From CAYFZR01 sp046760505 [NCBI: Candidatus Hydrothermarchaeota archaeon] (GTDB taxonomy: Archaea > CAYFZR01), in the NCBI GenBank assembly GCA_046760505.1, contig JBHIEG010000032.1:1-17149 (forward strand): a stretch of DNA of 17,149 bases, given 5' to 3'. Each line of letters starts with the position of its first letter. The stretch's first letter is position 1. The translations under genes were made by a program, and so were the position numbers. Positions 7,155-13,289 of this stretch are shown piece after piece. The notes beneath the pieces were generated by a model, which searched no databases, was not told the DNA's origin, and worked only from the letters and a program-made list of their open reading frames with translations.

Positions 7155-7895
7155 ATGAAATGCAAAAATTTCTCGGTAATCTTCCTTTTTTTAGTTCTTT
7201 TGATCAATGGTTGTATAATTGAGAAACCAGGAGAAGAGATAATCAAAAAAAAGGTCCCGGAGGTAAAGTCAACTATCATCAATAATGTGAGCATAGAATG
7301 GTTGGGTCATGCCTCATTTAAAGTTAGCGACGATGTGATCATTTATATAGATCCATATATACTTCCAGAGGGCGCTGAAAAGGCAGATCTGATACTGGTA
7401 ACGCACGAACACTTCGATCACTGCGACCCGAATAGAATAAATCAAATCAGAAAAGATGACACAGTGATTGTAACAACGTCTGCTTGTGCGAATAAGCTGA
7501 AGGATGTAATAACGGTAAAATCTGGGGATAAACTAAATGTAAGAGGCGTTCCAATAGAGGTTGTACTGGCTTATAATGTGGAAAAACCATACCATCCCAA
7601 AGGAAGGGGAGTCGGCTTTGTATTTGAAATACATGGTCTAAGAATCTATCATGCCGGAGACACGGATTTCATACCTGAGATGAAAAATTTAAGAGAAATA
7701 GACGTTGCCTTGCTGCCCATTGGGGGAACTTACACGATGGATGAGGAGGAGGCATCAGAGGCTGTTAAGGCAATAAACCCAAAGATCGTCATTCCAATGC
7801 ACTACAACTACATTGAGAATACGGAGGCAGATCCGATCAAATTTAAATCCCTCGCAAGTGAAAAAGATCCAAGAGTAGAGGTAAGAATATTATAG
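7155..7895 (+). CDS. Lipoprotein metallo-beta-lactamase-fold hydrolase (UlaG/UPF0173-like)
   Basis: This 246-residue protein begins with a lipoprotein signal peptide: a hydrophobic stretch (about 8-18) and INGC, with Cys20 as the likely lipid-modified residue. The beta-lactamase-fold domain starts at about 45 with EWLGHASF. Metal ligands are visible in THEHFDHCD (His84, His86, Asp88, His89), in YHAGDTD (Asp169) and in IPMHYNY (His216). This pattern matches the UlaG/UPF0173 group of metal-dependent hydrolases, which are usually cytoplasmic. Export as a lipoprotein implies an external substrate, which is unknown. The ATG at 7155 follows a GGTGGTTGAT site; a TTG two codons earlier is less likely. 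A TATA-like box is near 7112-7122. It is transcribed divergently from the 67-residue gene. Confidence 0.85.
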   Translation: MKCKNFSVIFLFLVLLINGCIIEKPGEEIIKKKVPEVKSTIINNVSIEWLGHASFKVSDDVIIYIDPYILPEGAEKADLILVTHEHFDHCDPNRINQIRKDDTVIVTTSACANKLKDVITVKSGDKLNVRGVPIEVVLAYNVEKPYHPKGRGVGFVFEIHGLRIYHAGDTDFIPEMKNLREIDVALLPIGGTYTMDEEEASEAVKAINPKIVIPMHYNYIENTEADPIKFKSLASEKDPRVEVRIL

Positions 7896-7946
7896 AAAAA
7901 GATTATCCAGTTAAGATTTAAAGCAATATCGGATGGGGAGGTTGAA

Positions 7947-8414
7947 GTGGAAATTTCGGCAGAAACTAAGCTGAGATTAGTTCTCGCCTCTTATGCAGGA
8001 ATTCTTAGTGGGATGCTTTTTTCACTAAAAGAAAAGTATGATAATCCTGATAATTCTCTCGAACTTTATAAGGAGATAGCCGAAGAAAGAGCAAGATTAA
8101 TAGCAACCACGATTGCAGAAAACTTCGGAATAAAAGGAAACGATGCATTAGCCATAGGAAAATGCTGGAACGTATGGATGAAAGTTCACGACTTTGAATT
8201 TAGCATGTCTGAGCAGAGTAAAACAAGGGTAAAGCTCAGAATCACCAAATGTCCGTTTCAGCAACCTCCAAGATTAAAAGATATTGGTCAGTGGGATCTT
8301 CTATTTTTGGTTCCTTTTTCAAAAGCCCTGAATCCCAATGCTATAGCAAAAAGACCGCTGGGAATGTGCGCAGGAGATCCAAATTGCGAACTGATCATTG
8401 AAATTCCTGAGTAG
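7947..8414 (+). CDS. Cysteine-containing protein of unknown function (155 residues)
   Basis: I do not recognise this soluble 155-residue protein with certainty. The first half is mostly helical (about 5-70). The second half contains strands and conserved-looking Cys residues: Cys73 in IGKCWNVW, Cys102 in RITKCPF, and Cys141 with Cys147 in MCAGDPNCE near the C terminus. The helical front with an A-E-E-R segment and the later Cys pair recall the ATC-hydrolase-like (L-2-amino-thiazoline-4-carboxylate hydrolase) and V4R-like small-molecule or metal-binding proteins, but this is a resemblance, not an assignment. The GTG start follows a GGAGGT site at 7937-7942. It is 51 bases after the lipoprotein hydrolase in the same direction, so it may be co-transcribed, though a TATA-like box at 7915-7922 also exists. 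Confidence 0.75.
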   Translation: MEISAETKLRLVLASYAGILSGMLFSLKEKYDNPDNSLELYKEIAEERARLIATTIAENFGIKGNDALAIGKCWNVWMKVHDFEFSMSEQSKTRVKLRITKCPFQQPPRLKDIGQWDLLFLVPFSKALNPNAIAKRPLGMCAGDPNCELIIEIPE

Positions 8415-8433
8415 TCGTTGAGTACCAGAATAA

Positions 8434-8460
8434 AGAATAGAAAAAGAAAATAAAAATAAA
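8434..8460 (-). terminator. T-rich stop region of the small membrane protein gene
   Basis: On the minus strand the bases just after the stop codon at 8462 are an uninterrupted run of short T tracts separated by single or paired A, C and G residues. Such U-rich tracts end archaeal transcripts. No stable hairpin is visible. Confidence 0.35.
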
Positions 8461-8461
8461 A

Positions 8462-8668
8462 TTACCCCCTGAGTCTAACCGTAGATAATTTAATTGTCCC
8501 GAACCCTATTAGAATACAGATGATTCCTATTGAAACCACGAACAGTATCTCCTCTAAAACGAATAGTTTATCGTTGTAGTAGTCCAATACAGGTAGGGAT
8601 ATGATGCCGAGCCCTCCGAATATAAAGATTAAACCGATTATTATCAATTTGGTTCTTATACTCCTCAC
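8462..8668 (-). CDS. Small two-helix membrane protein of unknown function
   Basis: From GTG 8668 this encodes 68 residues with two membrane helices, about 8-27 and 41-58, joined by a short acidic loop (DYYNDK), with basic ends. The open frame extends upstream to 8767, but that part runs inside the coding region of the opposite 5-FCL-like gene and has no promoter-like sequence at the right distance. A TATA-like box on the minus strand (TTTAAGTAT, 8691-8699) is 26 bases before the GTG, fitting a leaderless mRNA; a TTG at 8671 is an alternative start. No family is recognised and no partner is obvious. The hydrophobic pattern and T-rich 3' flank support a real gene, but the evidence is modest. 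Confidence 0.5.
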   Translation of the reverse strand: MRSIRTKLIIIGLIFIFGGLGIISLPVLDYYNDKLFVLEEILFVVSIGIICILIGFGTIKLSTVRLRG

Positions 8669-8671
8669 CAA

Positions 8672-8699
8672 TCTATAGATAAGGAAAGCAATACTTAAA
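8672..8699. promoter_or_regulatory. Nested divergent promoters
   Basis: Two TATA-like boxes share 28 bases. CTATAGATAA (8672-8681) faces the plus-strand 5-FCL-like gene and predicts a start near 8702. ATACTTAAA (8691-8699; TTTAAGTAT on the minus strand) faces the small membrane protein gene and predicts a start near 8669. Each promoter overlaps the initiation zone of the other gene, so the two are unlikely to be fully active at once. Confidence 0.4.
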
Positions 8700-8709
8700 G
8701 GTGTTTCCC

Positions 8710-9306
8710 TTGAAACAAAAGATAAGAGAGCATGTATGGGATCTACTTGAGAGAAAAGGAATCGCAATTTTCCCCTTACCTCCTAAGGGAAGAATTCCAA
8801 ACTTTAAAGGCTCGGATAAGGCATGTAGAAGGCTTTTGGATTTAGAAGAGTTCAAGAGAGCCACATGCGTTTTCTGTGCTCCTGACTATGTTTTAAGAGA
8901 GGCTAGGAAGATAGTATTAAAAGAAGGAAAAAAACTCGCCTTAGCTACGCCCCATATGAAGGATTTTTTAGAGATTTTTAACGTAAAAGAAATCGATAAG
9001 GCTGTTTTAATTAAAAATTTCAAGAAATACGGAAGACCCCTTAAGTCCAAGGTTGATTTGTTTGTACAGGGATCTGTTGCGGTAGACTTATGGGGAAATA
9101 GATTGGGAAAAGGTAGTGGCTATGGTGACAAAGAATATCATTTTTTGAGTAAAAAGAGACTAATCACCAATAACTGCAAGGTTGTCACAGTCGTGCATCA
9201 GCTTCAGATTGTTGATCATGTTCCAAGCGAAGAGCATGACGTGAGAGTAGATTATATATTAACTCCAGAGAAGATTATACATGCAAATAGAAGAGATAGT
9301 GAATAG
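8710..9306 (+). CDS. 5-formyltetrahydrofolate cyclo-ligase-like protein
   Basis: This 198-residue protein of the 5-FCL/MTHFS fold (COG0212 type) is recognised by GRIPNFKGSDKA near the N terminus and the glycine-rich nucleotide and folate-site motif GKGSGYGDKEY at about 135-145. Classical members convert 5-formyltetrahydrofolate to 5,10-methenyltetrahydrofolate using ATP. Archaeal relatives may act on a tetrahydromethanopterin-type or other cofactor, so the substrate is uncertain. Upstream GTG 8701 is also in frame. TTG 8710 is preferred because family members begin close to K-Q-K-I-R-E and a GGTG site at 8700-8703 lies at suitable spacing. It overlaps endonuclease III by 26 bases, implying one mRNA, though I see no functional link. 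Confidence 0.8.
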   Translation: MKQKIREHVWDLLERKGIAIFPLPPKGRIPNFKGSDKACRRLLDLEEFKRATCVFCAPDYVLREARKIVLKEGKKLALATPHMKDFLEIFNVKEIDKAVLIKNFKKYGRPLKSKVDLFVQGSVAVDLWGNRLGKGSGYGDKEYHFLSKKRLITNNCKVVTVVHQLQIVDHVPSEEHDVRVDYILTPEKIIHANRRDSE

Positions 9307-9898
9307 ACTGAAGAAAACATACGAGATGAATCTCCCGGAAGAAGATCCTTTTAAAGTATTGATATTCACCATTCTTTCAGCGAGAACGAGGGACGAAAAT
9401 ACTGAAAAGGCGATTGATAATTTATTTTCCGTCTACGATACTCCTGAAAGAATAGCAAATGCCAGCGAAAAAGATTTAGAAGATCTTATCAGGCCTAGTG
9501 GATTCTATAGAGTTAAGGCAAGAAGAATCAAAGAGGTATCGAATGCTATATTGGAGAGATACGAGGGTAAAGTACCTGATACTCTAGATGAATTACTTTC
9601 CCTCCCCGGGGTGGGGAGAAAGACTGCTAACTGCGTTTTGGTGTATGGATTTAAAAAAGAAGCAATCCCCGTGGACACACATGTTCACAGGATTTCAAAT
9701 AGGTTAGGTATTGTAAAAACCAAGTACCCTGAGATGACAGAGGAAGAGTTGATGAAAAGGGTTCCTAGAAAATTCTGGGTTTATATCAACGATCTATTCG
9801 TAAAGCATGGACAAGAAATATGTAAACCCATTAAGCCAAGATGTGATGAATGCATGCTCACAGATATTTGCGATTATTATAATTACAGTAACAGATGA
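9281..9898 (+). CDS. nth: Endonuclease III (base-excision DNA glycosylase/AP lyase)
   Basis: This 205-residue HhH-GPD glycosylase removes oxidised pyrimidines and cuts at the resulting abasic site. The helix-hairpin-helix is LPGVGRKTAN with catalytic Lys114, followed by the catalytic Asp132 in PVDTHVHR. The C-terminal iron-sulfur site is Cys181-x6-Cys188-x2-Cys191-x5-Cys197, the classic endonuclease III 4Fe-4S spacing. The length is normal. SARTRDENT corresponds to the family's S-x-Q-T/R-D region. The start codon lies inside the 5-FCL-like gene with a 26-base overlap, so its translation probably depends on upstream ribosomes. A T-rich tract follows the stop. An archaeal thymine-glycosylase role cannot be excluded. 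Confidence 0.94.
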   Translation: MQIEEIVNRLKKTYEMNLPEEDPFKVLIFTILSARTRDENTEKAIDNLFSVYDTPERIANASEKDLEDLIRPSGFYRVKARRIKEVSNAILERYEGKVPDTLDELLSLPGVGRKTANCVLVYGFKKEAIPVDTHVHRISNRLGIVKTKYPEMTEEELMKRVPRKFWVYINDLFVKHGQEICKPIKPRCDECMLTDICDYYNYSNR

Positions 9899-9900
9899 AA

Positions 9901-9917
9901 ATTTTCTCTCCTTTTTG
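9901..9917 (+). terminator. T-rich stop region after endonuclease III
   Basis: TTTTCTCTCCTTTTT begins just after the stop codon at 9898. Pyrimidine-rich U tracts like this end archaeal transcripts. No preceding hairpin is needed or seen. Confidence 0.35.
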
Positions 9918-9997
9918 ACAGATCAGCAGGAAAAGAATTTATTTCTGAACTGCTTATCATTTATACATCCAATCGATAGTTAAGGTAGGTTTAAGGA

Positions 9998-10162
9998 ATG
10001 GGAATGGAAGGCATCGGTAGAAAAAGAAAAATGTACTTCTGTAAGAAATATCAGAAGTATTTAAATCCAATTGAGATCAAAAACACACACAAGAATCGTT
10101 GTTTTAGAATAAAGAGAGGTAAAAGGCAAGGAAAGGCGTGCAATTCTTTGATAGTGATATAA
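9998..10162 (+). CDS. Possible small basic protein (54 residues)
   Basis: In the 287-base gap between endonuclease III and the second protease, an open frame of 54 codons starts at ATG 9998 and ends at TAA 10162. The product is very basic, with about 19 Lys and Arg and three Cys (Cys15, Cys35, Cys48) plus one His; no CxxC pair is present. A TATA-like box (TTTATACA, 9960-9967) predicts a start near 9989, giving an eight-base leader. Two further in-frame ATGs (10004 and 10031) are alternatives. The frame ends 23 bases from the convergent protease stop. No family is recognised; a nucleic-acid-binding role is possible from charge alone. An 8-bp inverted repeat inside it leaves open that the region is an RNA rather than a protein gene. 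Confidence 0.3.
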   Translation: MGMEGIGRKRKMYFCKKYQKYLNPIEIKNTHKNRCFRIKRGKRQGKACNSLIVI

Positions 10163-10170
10163 AAAATTTA
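10162..10170 (-). terminator. Oligo-T stop signal after the second protease gene
   Basis: On the minus strand, AAATTTTTT lies 16-24 bases after the stop codon at 10186. It is the only strong T tract before the convergent small frame. Confidence 0.3.
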
Positions 10171-10185
10171 CTGCAAGGATACTTG

Positions 10186-11121
10186 TTAGTACATGTATCC
10201 GAGCACGTCTCTTATGTTTTTCACATATTCCACATTTATGCCAATATTCTTTTCTATATATCTCTCTGCATCCACTATCACAGGTCTCTTCTCTGTAATT
10301 ATAATCCCTGCTATTTCCCTTTTCCTCTCTCCCCATAGCATTAGGTCATGATTCTCCCATGGGATGAATATCATAGTCTTTCCTGCCTTCTTGGCTGCTT
10401 GAGCCTTCTCAACAATACCGCTAACTCCTCCGATGTTCCCCTCAAGGTCTATGGTCCCGGTCATGGTTATACTTCTGGGTATTTTCTTCTCATTTATTGC
10501 AGAAATTACCATGAGCGTCATCAATGCTCCAGCACTCGGCCCGTCTACTTCTGAAACTTCTTTTCCCGAGGTCACGCTAAATATAACGTCGCAGTTGCTT
10601 AAGTCTTTTCCTGTGTACTTTTGAGCCACGTATACTGCGGTATTCGCTGCATCCTGAAATATCACACCCATGGCGGGTTTCGTAACCACAAGAACTCTAC
10701 CTTTTCCGGGCGTTATCTCTACTGAGATTTCCATCATAACTCCTTCAAGGGTTAATTTTCGCTCTAAAAAAGGGTAATCGCCTATATATTCAACTTTTTG
10801 TCTAACGGCTGGCGCATCAAGTTCTGCAGAACTAAATATTGTATAATTTGTTGTTTTTTTAACGCTCTCCAATTCTTTTACTCTCTGTCTGTAAATTTCA
10901 GTCTGTTTTTTATAGTATTGAAGGGTTAGATTTAGTTGGTGTAGTTTCTGTTCAAGCAACATATTTCTTTCCTGTAAATCAATGATTTCTTCCTGAAGCA
11001 TTTTGATTTTTTCTTCATCAGAATATTTAACACAGTTCGTTGATAAAACGGTAATTAAAACTGAAAAAACTACAATGAACGTTCCTTTCTTAATCCTAGA
11101 ACTAGCCTGGCTTTTGGGCAT
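10186..11121 (-). CDS. N-terminally anchored Lon-like serine protease (S16 fold)
   Basis: This 311-residue protein has a membrane helix at about 13-29 after a basic start, which is either a signal anchor or a weak lipoprotein signal (Cys30 follows STN, not a classic lipobox). A coiled coil spans about 34-90. The S16 domain (about 125-310) contains VDGPSAGALM with nucleophile Ser196, TGTIDLEGNIGGVSG and general base Lys239 in IVEKAQAA. No ATPase domain is present. The dyad and motif order match the 620-residue protease earlier in the window, but the anchor is at the other end and the long helical repeat region is missing. The active domain should face outside. A TATA-like box 28 bases before the ATG suggests a nearly leaderless mRNA. 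The natural substrate is unknown. Confidence 0.88.
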   Translation of the reverse strand: MPKSQASSRIKKGTFIVVFSVLITVLSTNCVKYSDEEKIKMLQEEIIDLQERNMLLEQKLHQLNLTLQYYKKQTEIYRQRVKELESVKKTTNYTIFSSAELDAPAVRQKVEYIGDYPFLERKLTLEGVMMEISVEITPGKGRVLVVTKPAMGVIFQDAANTAVYVAQKYTGKDLSNCDVIFSVTSGKEVSEVDGPSAGALMTLMVISAINEKKIPRSITMTGTIDLEGNIGGVSGIVEKAQAAKKAGKTMIFIPWENHDLMLWGERKREIAGIIITEKRPVIVDAERYIEKNIGINVEYVKNIRDVLGYMY

Positions 11122-11144
11122 AAGTTAAGTTTACCTAAGATATC

Positions 11145-11153
11145 TTATAAATT
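11145..11153 (-). promoter_or_regulatory. TATA-like box for the second S16 protease
   Basis: The minus strand reads AATTTATAA, centred about 28 bases before the ATG at 11121, with no Shine-Dalgarno site between. It lies in the 119-base gap after the YdjM-like gene, so the protease probably has its own transcript. Confidence 0.55.
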
Positions 11154-11240
11154 CTTCCTTCACAGAATTACTTCATTCCTTTTTGCCAACAAGAGATATT
11201 TAATGAAGGGGAAGCTTTTGAAATCAATGAGAAAATAAAC

Positions 11241-11693
11241 CTAGAACACGGTATTGGATGAAAATCTTCTTTTTAGCCAAACCAACCCCGCTATGGGAAT
11301 GGATACCATGGCAGGGAGATAGGAGTCCGACCATATAAACCCATGTGTTTCAAATGTAAAGAGAGGATAAAAAAATTCATTTAAATTTCCAAACGGGTAA
11401 AGAAGACTATCTAAAGCAAAATGGCTTAGTAAACCTATGATTATCATAAGATACGTCTCTTTCCAGTGCTTAAAGAAACTTGAAATTAAGGCGCCTGATA
11501 AGAGGGATCCAAAAATGGTATGAAAAGGCAAGAAGAAGTTTAAAACTTTGAAATGATCCAAGAAATGCGTGAATATCATAAAAAGTTTTGAGAGATCTGG
11601 AAGTACGGAGCCGAGGATGACTGGTCTAACCCTGGCATTCATTAAACATGCTATGAGATATCCAAAGCAGATGTGGGTAACCCAATCAGGCAC
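11241..11693 (-). CDS. YdjM-like membrane metal-dependent hydrolase family protein
   Basis: This 150-residue protein has about four membrane helices and the scattered His/Asp residues of the YdjM/DUF457 family: MPDWVTH at the start (His7), SVLPDLSK (Asp33), FHTI (His58) and GLLSHFALDSL (His91, Asp95). The family is described as membrane-bound metal-dependent hydrolases, but reactions are unknown for most members. The start overlaps the end of the preceding 135-residue membrane protein by 8 bases, indicating coupled expression and a likely shared role at the membrane. In some bacteria the family is under LexA control; no such operator is seen here. Confidence 0.75.
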   Translation of the reverse strand: MPDWVTHICFGYLIACLMNARVRPVILGSVLPDLSKLFMIFTHFLDHFKVLNFFLPFHTIFGSLLSGALISSFFKHWKETYLMIIIGLLSHFALDSLLYPFGNLNEFFYPLFTFETHGFIWSDSYLPAMVSIPIAGLVWLKRRFSSNTVF

Positions 11694-12093
11694 GAGGAAA
11701 CCTCCTGTTTTCTCTCCATTCTTTTATAAAAACGAAGAAAAGTAGGGGTAAGGCAAGAAAAGAAAAATATACTGGAAAATTAGGATAATCGTGGATATGA
11801 TACTTTTTCGCTATGAGCACTCCGTCATTTACATAACCAAAGAAACTCACCATCTGACCTTTTTGAAGAACTGAATTAATCCTTACAATCGCAGATTGAT
11901 TGCCGTACTTCGAGCGTACTTCATAAACGTTGGGACCGAGTTTTTTATTGACAACAAAGTTGTTGAGATAATATTCTTTTCCCTCATAAACGTAGAGATT
12001 CAGCGGTTTATAAAGAGGGTGTTCAAGAGCATACGAGCAGAAAAGAATAATTGAAAATAAAATCATCATCCTGAAAACCCATATTTTTTCCAT
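11686..12093 (-). CDS. Two-helix membrane protein with a possible external OB-like domain
   Basis: I cannot assign a family to this 135-residue protein. Helix one spans about 7-22 and helix two about 106-125, and a beta-rich segment of about 80 residues lies between them. The pattern from about 45 to 102, with N-N-F-V-V, Y-E-V-R, V-R-I-N-S-V, KGQMVSFFGYV and GVLIAKKYHIHDY, looks like the five-strand rhythm of an OB fold. If both helices cross the membrane, the domain is outside. An AGGATG site lies about 8 bases before the ATG. It sits between a zinc-ribbon gene (24-base gap) and the YdjM-like gene (8-base overlap), making a likely three-gene operon. The OB suggestion is inference from pattern only. 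Confidence 0.7.
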   Translation of the reverse strand: MEKIWVFRMMILFSIILFCSYALEHPLYKPLNLYVYEGKEYYLNNFVVNKKLGPNVYEVRSKYGNQSAIVRINSVLQKGQMVSFFGYVNDGVLIAKKYHIHDYPNFPVYFSFLALPLLFFVFIKEWRENRRFPRA

Positions 12094-12117
12094 AGATATA
12101 CATCCTGAAAGTCATGG

Positions 12118-12261
12118 TTAACTCATTTCTACCTTTACTTTACCTGCACAGTTTGGACATATCCAAACAATACTCTCTCCTTTATCTTCTTTTTTCGATA
12201 TTCTTAATCTGCCCTTCTCTTTTTGATCGAATAATGAATTGCATATTTTACATTTCTTCAT
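12118..12261 (-). CDS. 47-residue zinc-ribbon protein
   Basis: A short frame on the minus strand encodes MKKCKICNSLF at the start and WICPNCAGKVKV near the end, giving two CxxC pairs (Cys4/Cys7 and Cys35/Cys38) separated by 27 residues. This is a textbook treble-clef or zinc-ribbon spacing, so zinc binding is very likely. The loop between is rich in Lys and Glu. Such tiny ribbons in archaea often contact nucleic acid or act as subunits of larger complexes; the partner here is unknown. A TATA-like stretch on the minus strand (about 12276-12290) sits about 25 bases before the ATG. It heads a probable operon with the two-helix protein and the YdjM-like gene. Confidence 0.72.
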   Translation of the reverse strand: MKKCKICNSLFDQKEKGRLRISKKEDKGESIVWICPNCAGKVKVEMS

Positions 12262-12275
12262 CTTGATACCTTGAA

Positions 12276-12290
12276 TAAAAATATAAAGTC
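12276..12290 (-). promoter_or_regulatory. TATA-like box for the zinc-ribbon operon
   Basis: The minus strand reads approximately ACTTTATATTTTTAT, centred about 22-28 bases before the ATG at 12261. A 12-base palindrome (TTCTC-TT-GAGAA, 12305-12316) lies just upstream of the box and could be a regulator site, though it is short. The rest of the gap up to 12371 holds nothing else that I can identify. Confidence 0.4.
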
Positions 12291-12371
12291 TCAAATAAAA
12301 AATATTCTCTTGAGAAGTATTCTGCCAAGTTTATTACTCGAGTTTCCAATGAATGGAAAAATTTTGTAATA

Positions 12372-13289
12372 TTATGAAATGCCTTTGGTGAGAAAAAAGC
12401 AAATTATCGCAAGAAAGACGATTAAAAAACCAAGAAATGTTGTTTGAACTTTTCTTTTTTCCCTAACTTTTTCAACAAGTTTTAGTTCGTTCTGAACTTT
12501 CTTTAACTCTTCTTTTGATTTTAGGGCCAAATTAACGCTCTTTTCGTAACTACCATTGAAGTAGGCTATTTTTGCTTTTCGTGTAAGATTTTCGGCAATA
12601 AAAAATCTTTTTTCTAACTTTAGTACATTTGAAATCAGGCATTCGTCTTTTTTTGCATTTTCTATTGCTTTATAAGTTTCATTTATCAGGTTAGAAGCAT
12701 CTTCTATCGCTTTTTGGGGATGCAAAAAAGTTACGCTCGCGAATTGGAAATCATGCCACTCTATTATGTAACGCTCAAACTGTTTTGATATTTCCCCGTC
12801 ACTTTTTCTTATTATCTGATTGTACTTTGGAAGAACGACACGAAGAAAACCAGGATAAATGAGAGGTTTTAAGATGCCTTTGTCGGTTTTTATTCTGAAT
12901 AAGTCACTTGAGAGATTAAAGTGATCGTATCTTTGTTGTGAATATGTTAATTCAAAAAAACCTATGGTTCCAGCCTCATTTTCTTTATAAATATGATAAC
13001 TGTATGGGACCTTAATCCAATTATGCTCAACATATGACTCCAAAATCCTGCTGAAATCATTGATACTTAAGTTTTTAACATTATTGCCGCTTTTTATCCA
13101 TATCTCTACCAACTCATAGTTGTTTGTATCGTTCGTAATCCTGTAATTGTAACCCAAGCCAAAGTATTCCTTTACAAACGTATTGTTTTCAATGGAAACG
13201 CTAACCTTCCATCCTTTTCCTATGTAAAAGGGATTTGCTAGGGATGTAACCATCAAAAATAGGAGCAATATTAAATTGAGAAACCTCAA
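12372..13289 (-). CDS. Exported protein with helical stalk and C-terminal membrane anchor, unknown function
   Basis: This 305-residue protein has a signal peptide (about 3-18), an external beta-rich region (about 25-190) with several N-x-S/T sequons, a helical coiled-coil region (about 192-278) and one membrane helix at 283-301. I do not recognise the beta-rich part. In the helical part, AYFNGSYEKSVNLALKSK (242-259) resembles the helical hairpins of the 620-residue S16 protease in this window. The start is a TTG overlapping the truD stop as TTGA, with GGAGAGG a few bases upstream, so it is translated with truD. Its topology (outside domain, helical stalk, anchor) does not suggest a tRNA role. 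Confidence 0.78.
   Translation of the reverse strand: MRFLNLILLLFLMVTSLANPFYIGKGWKVSVSIENNTFVKEYFGLGYNYRITNDTNNYELVEIWIKSGNNVKNLSINDFSRILESYVEHNWIKVPYSYHIYKENEAGTIGFFELTYSQQRYDHFNLSSDLFRIKTDKGILKPLIYPGFLRVVLPKYNQIIRKSDGEISKQFERYIIEWHDFQFASVTFLHPQKAIEDASNLINETYKAIENAKKDECLISNVLKLEKRFFIAENLTRKAKIAYFNGSYEKSVNLALKSKEELKKVQNELKLVEKVREKRKVQTTFLGFLIVFLAIICFFLTKGIS

Noticed and set aside
8669-8767. Upstream extension of the small two-helix membrane protein.
   Set aside because: It runs antisense through the start of the 5-FCL-like gene and has no promoter at a suitable distance.
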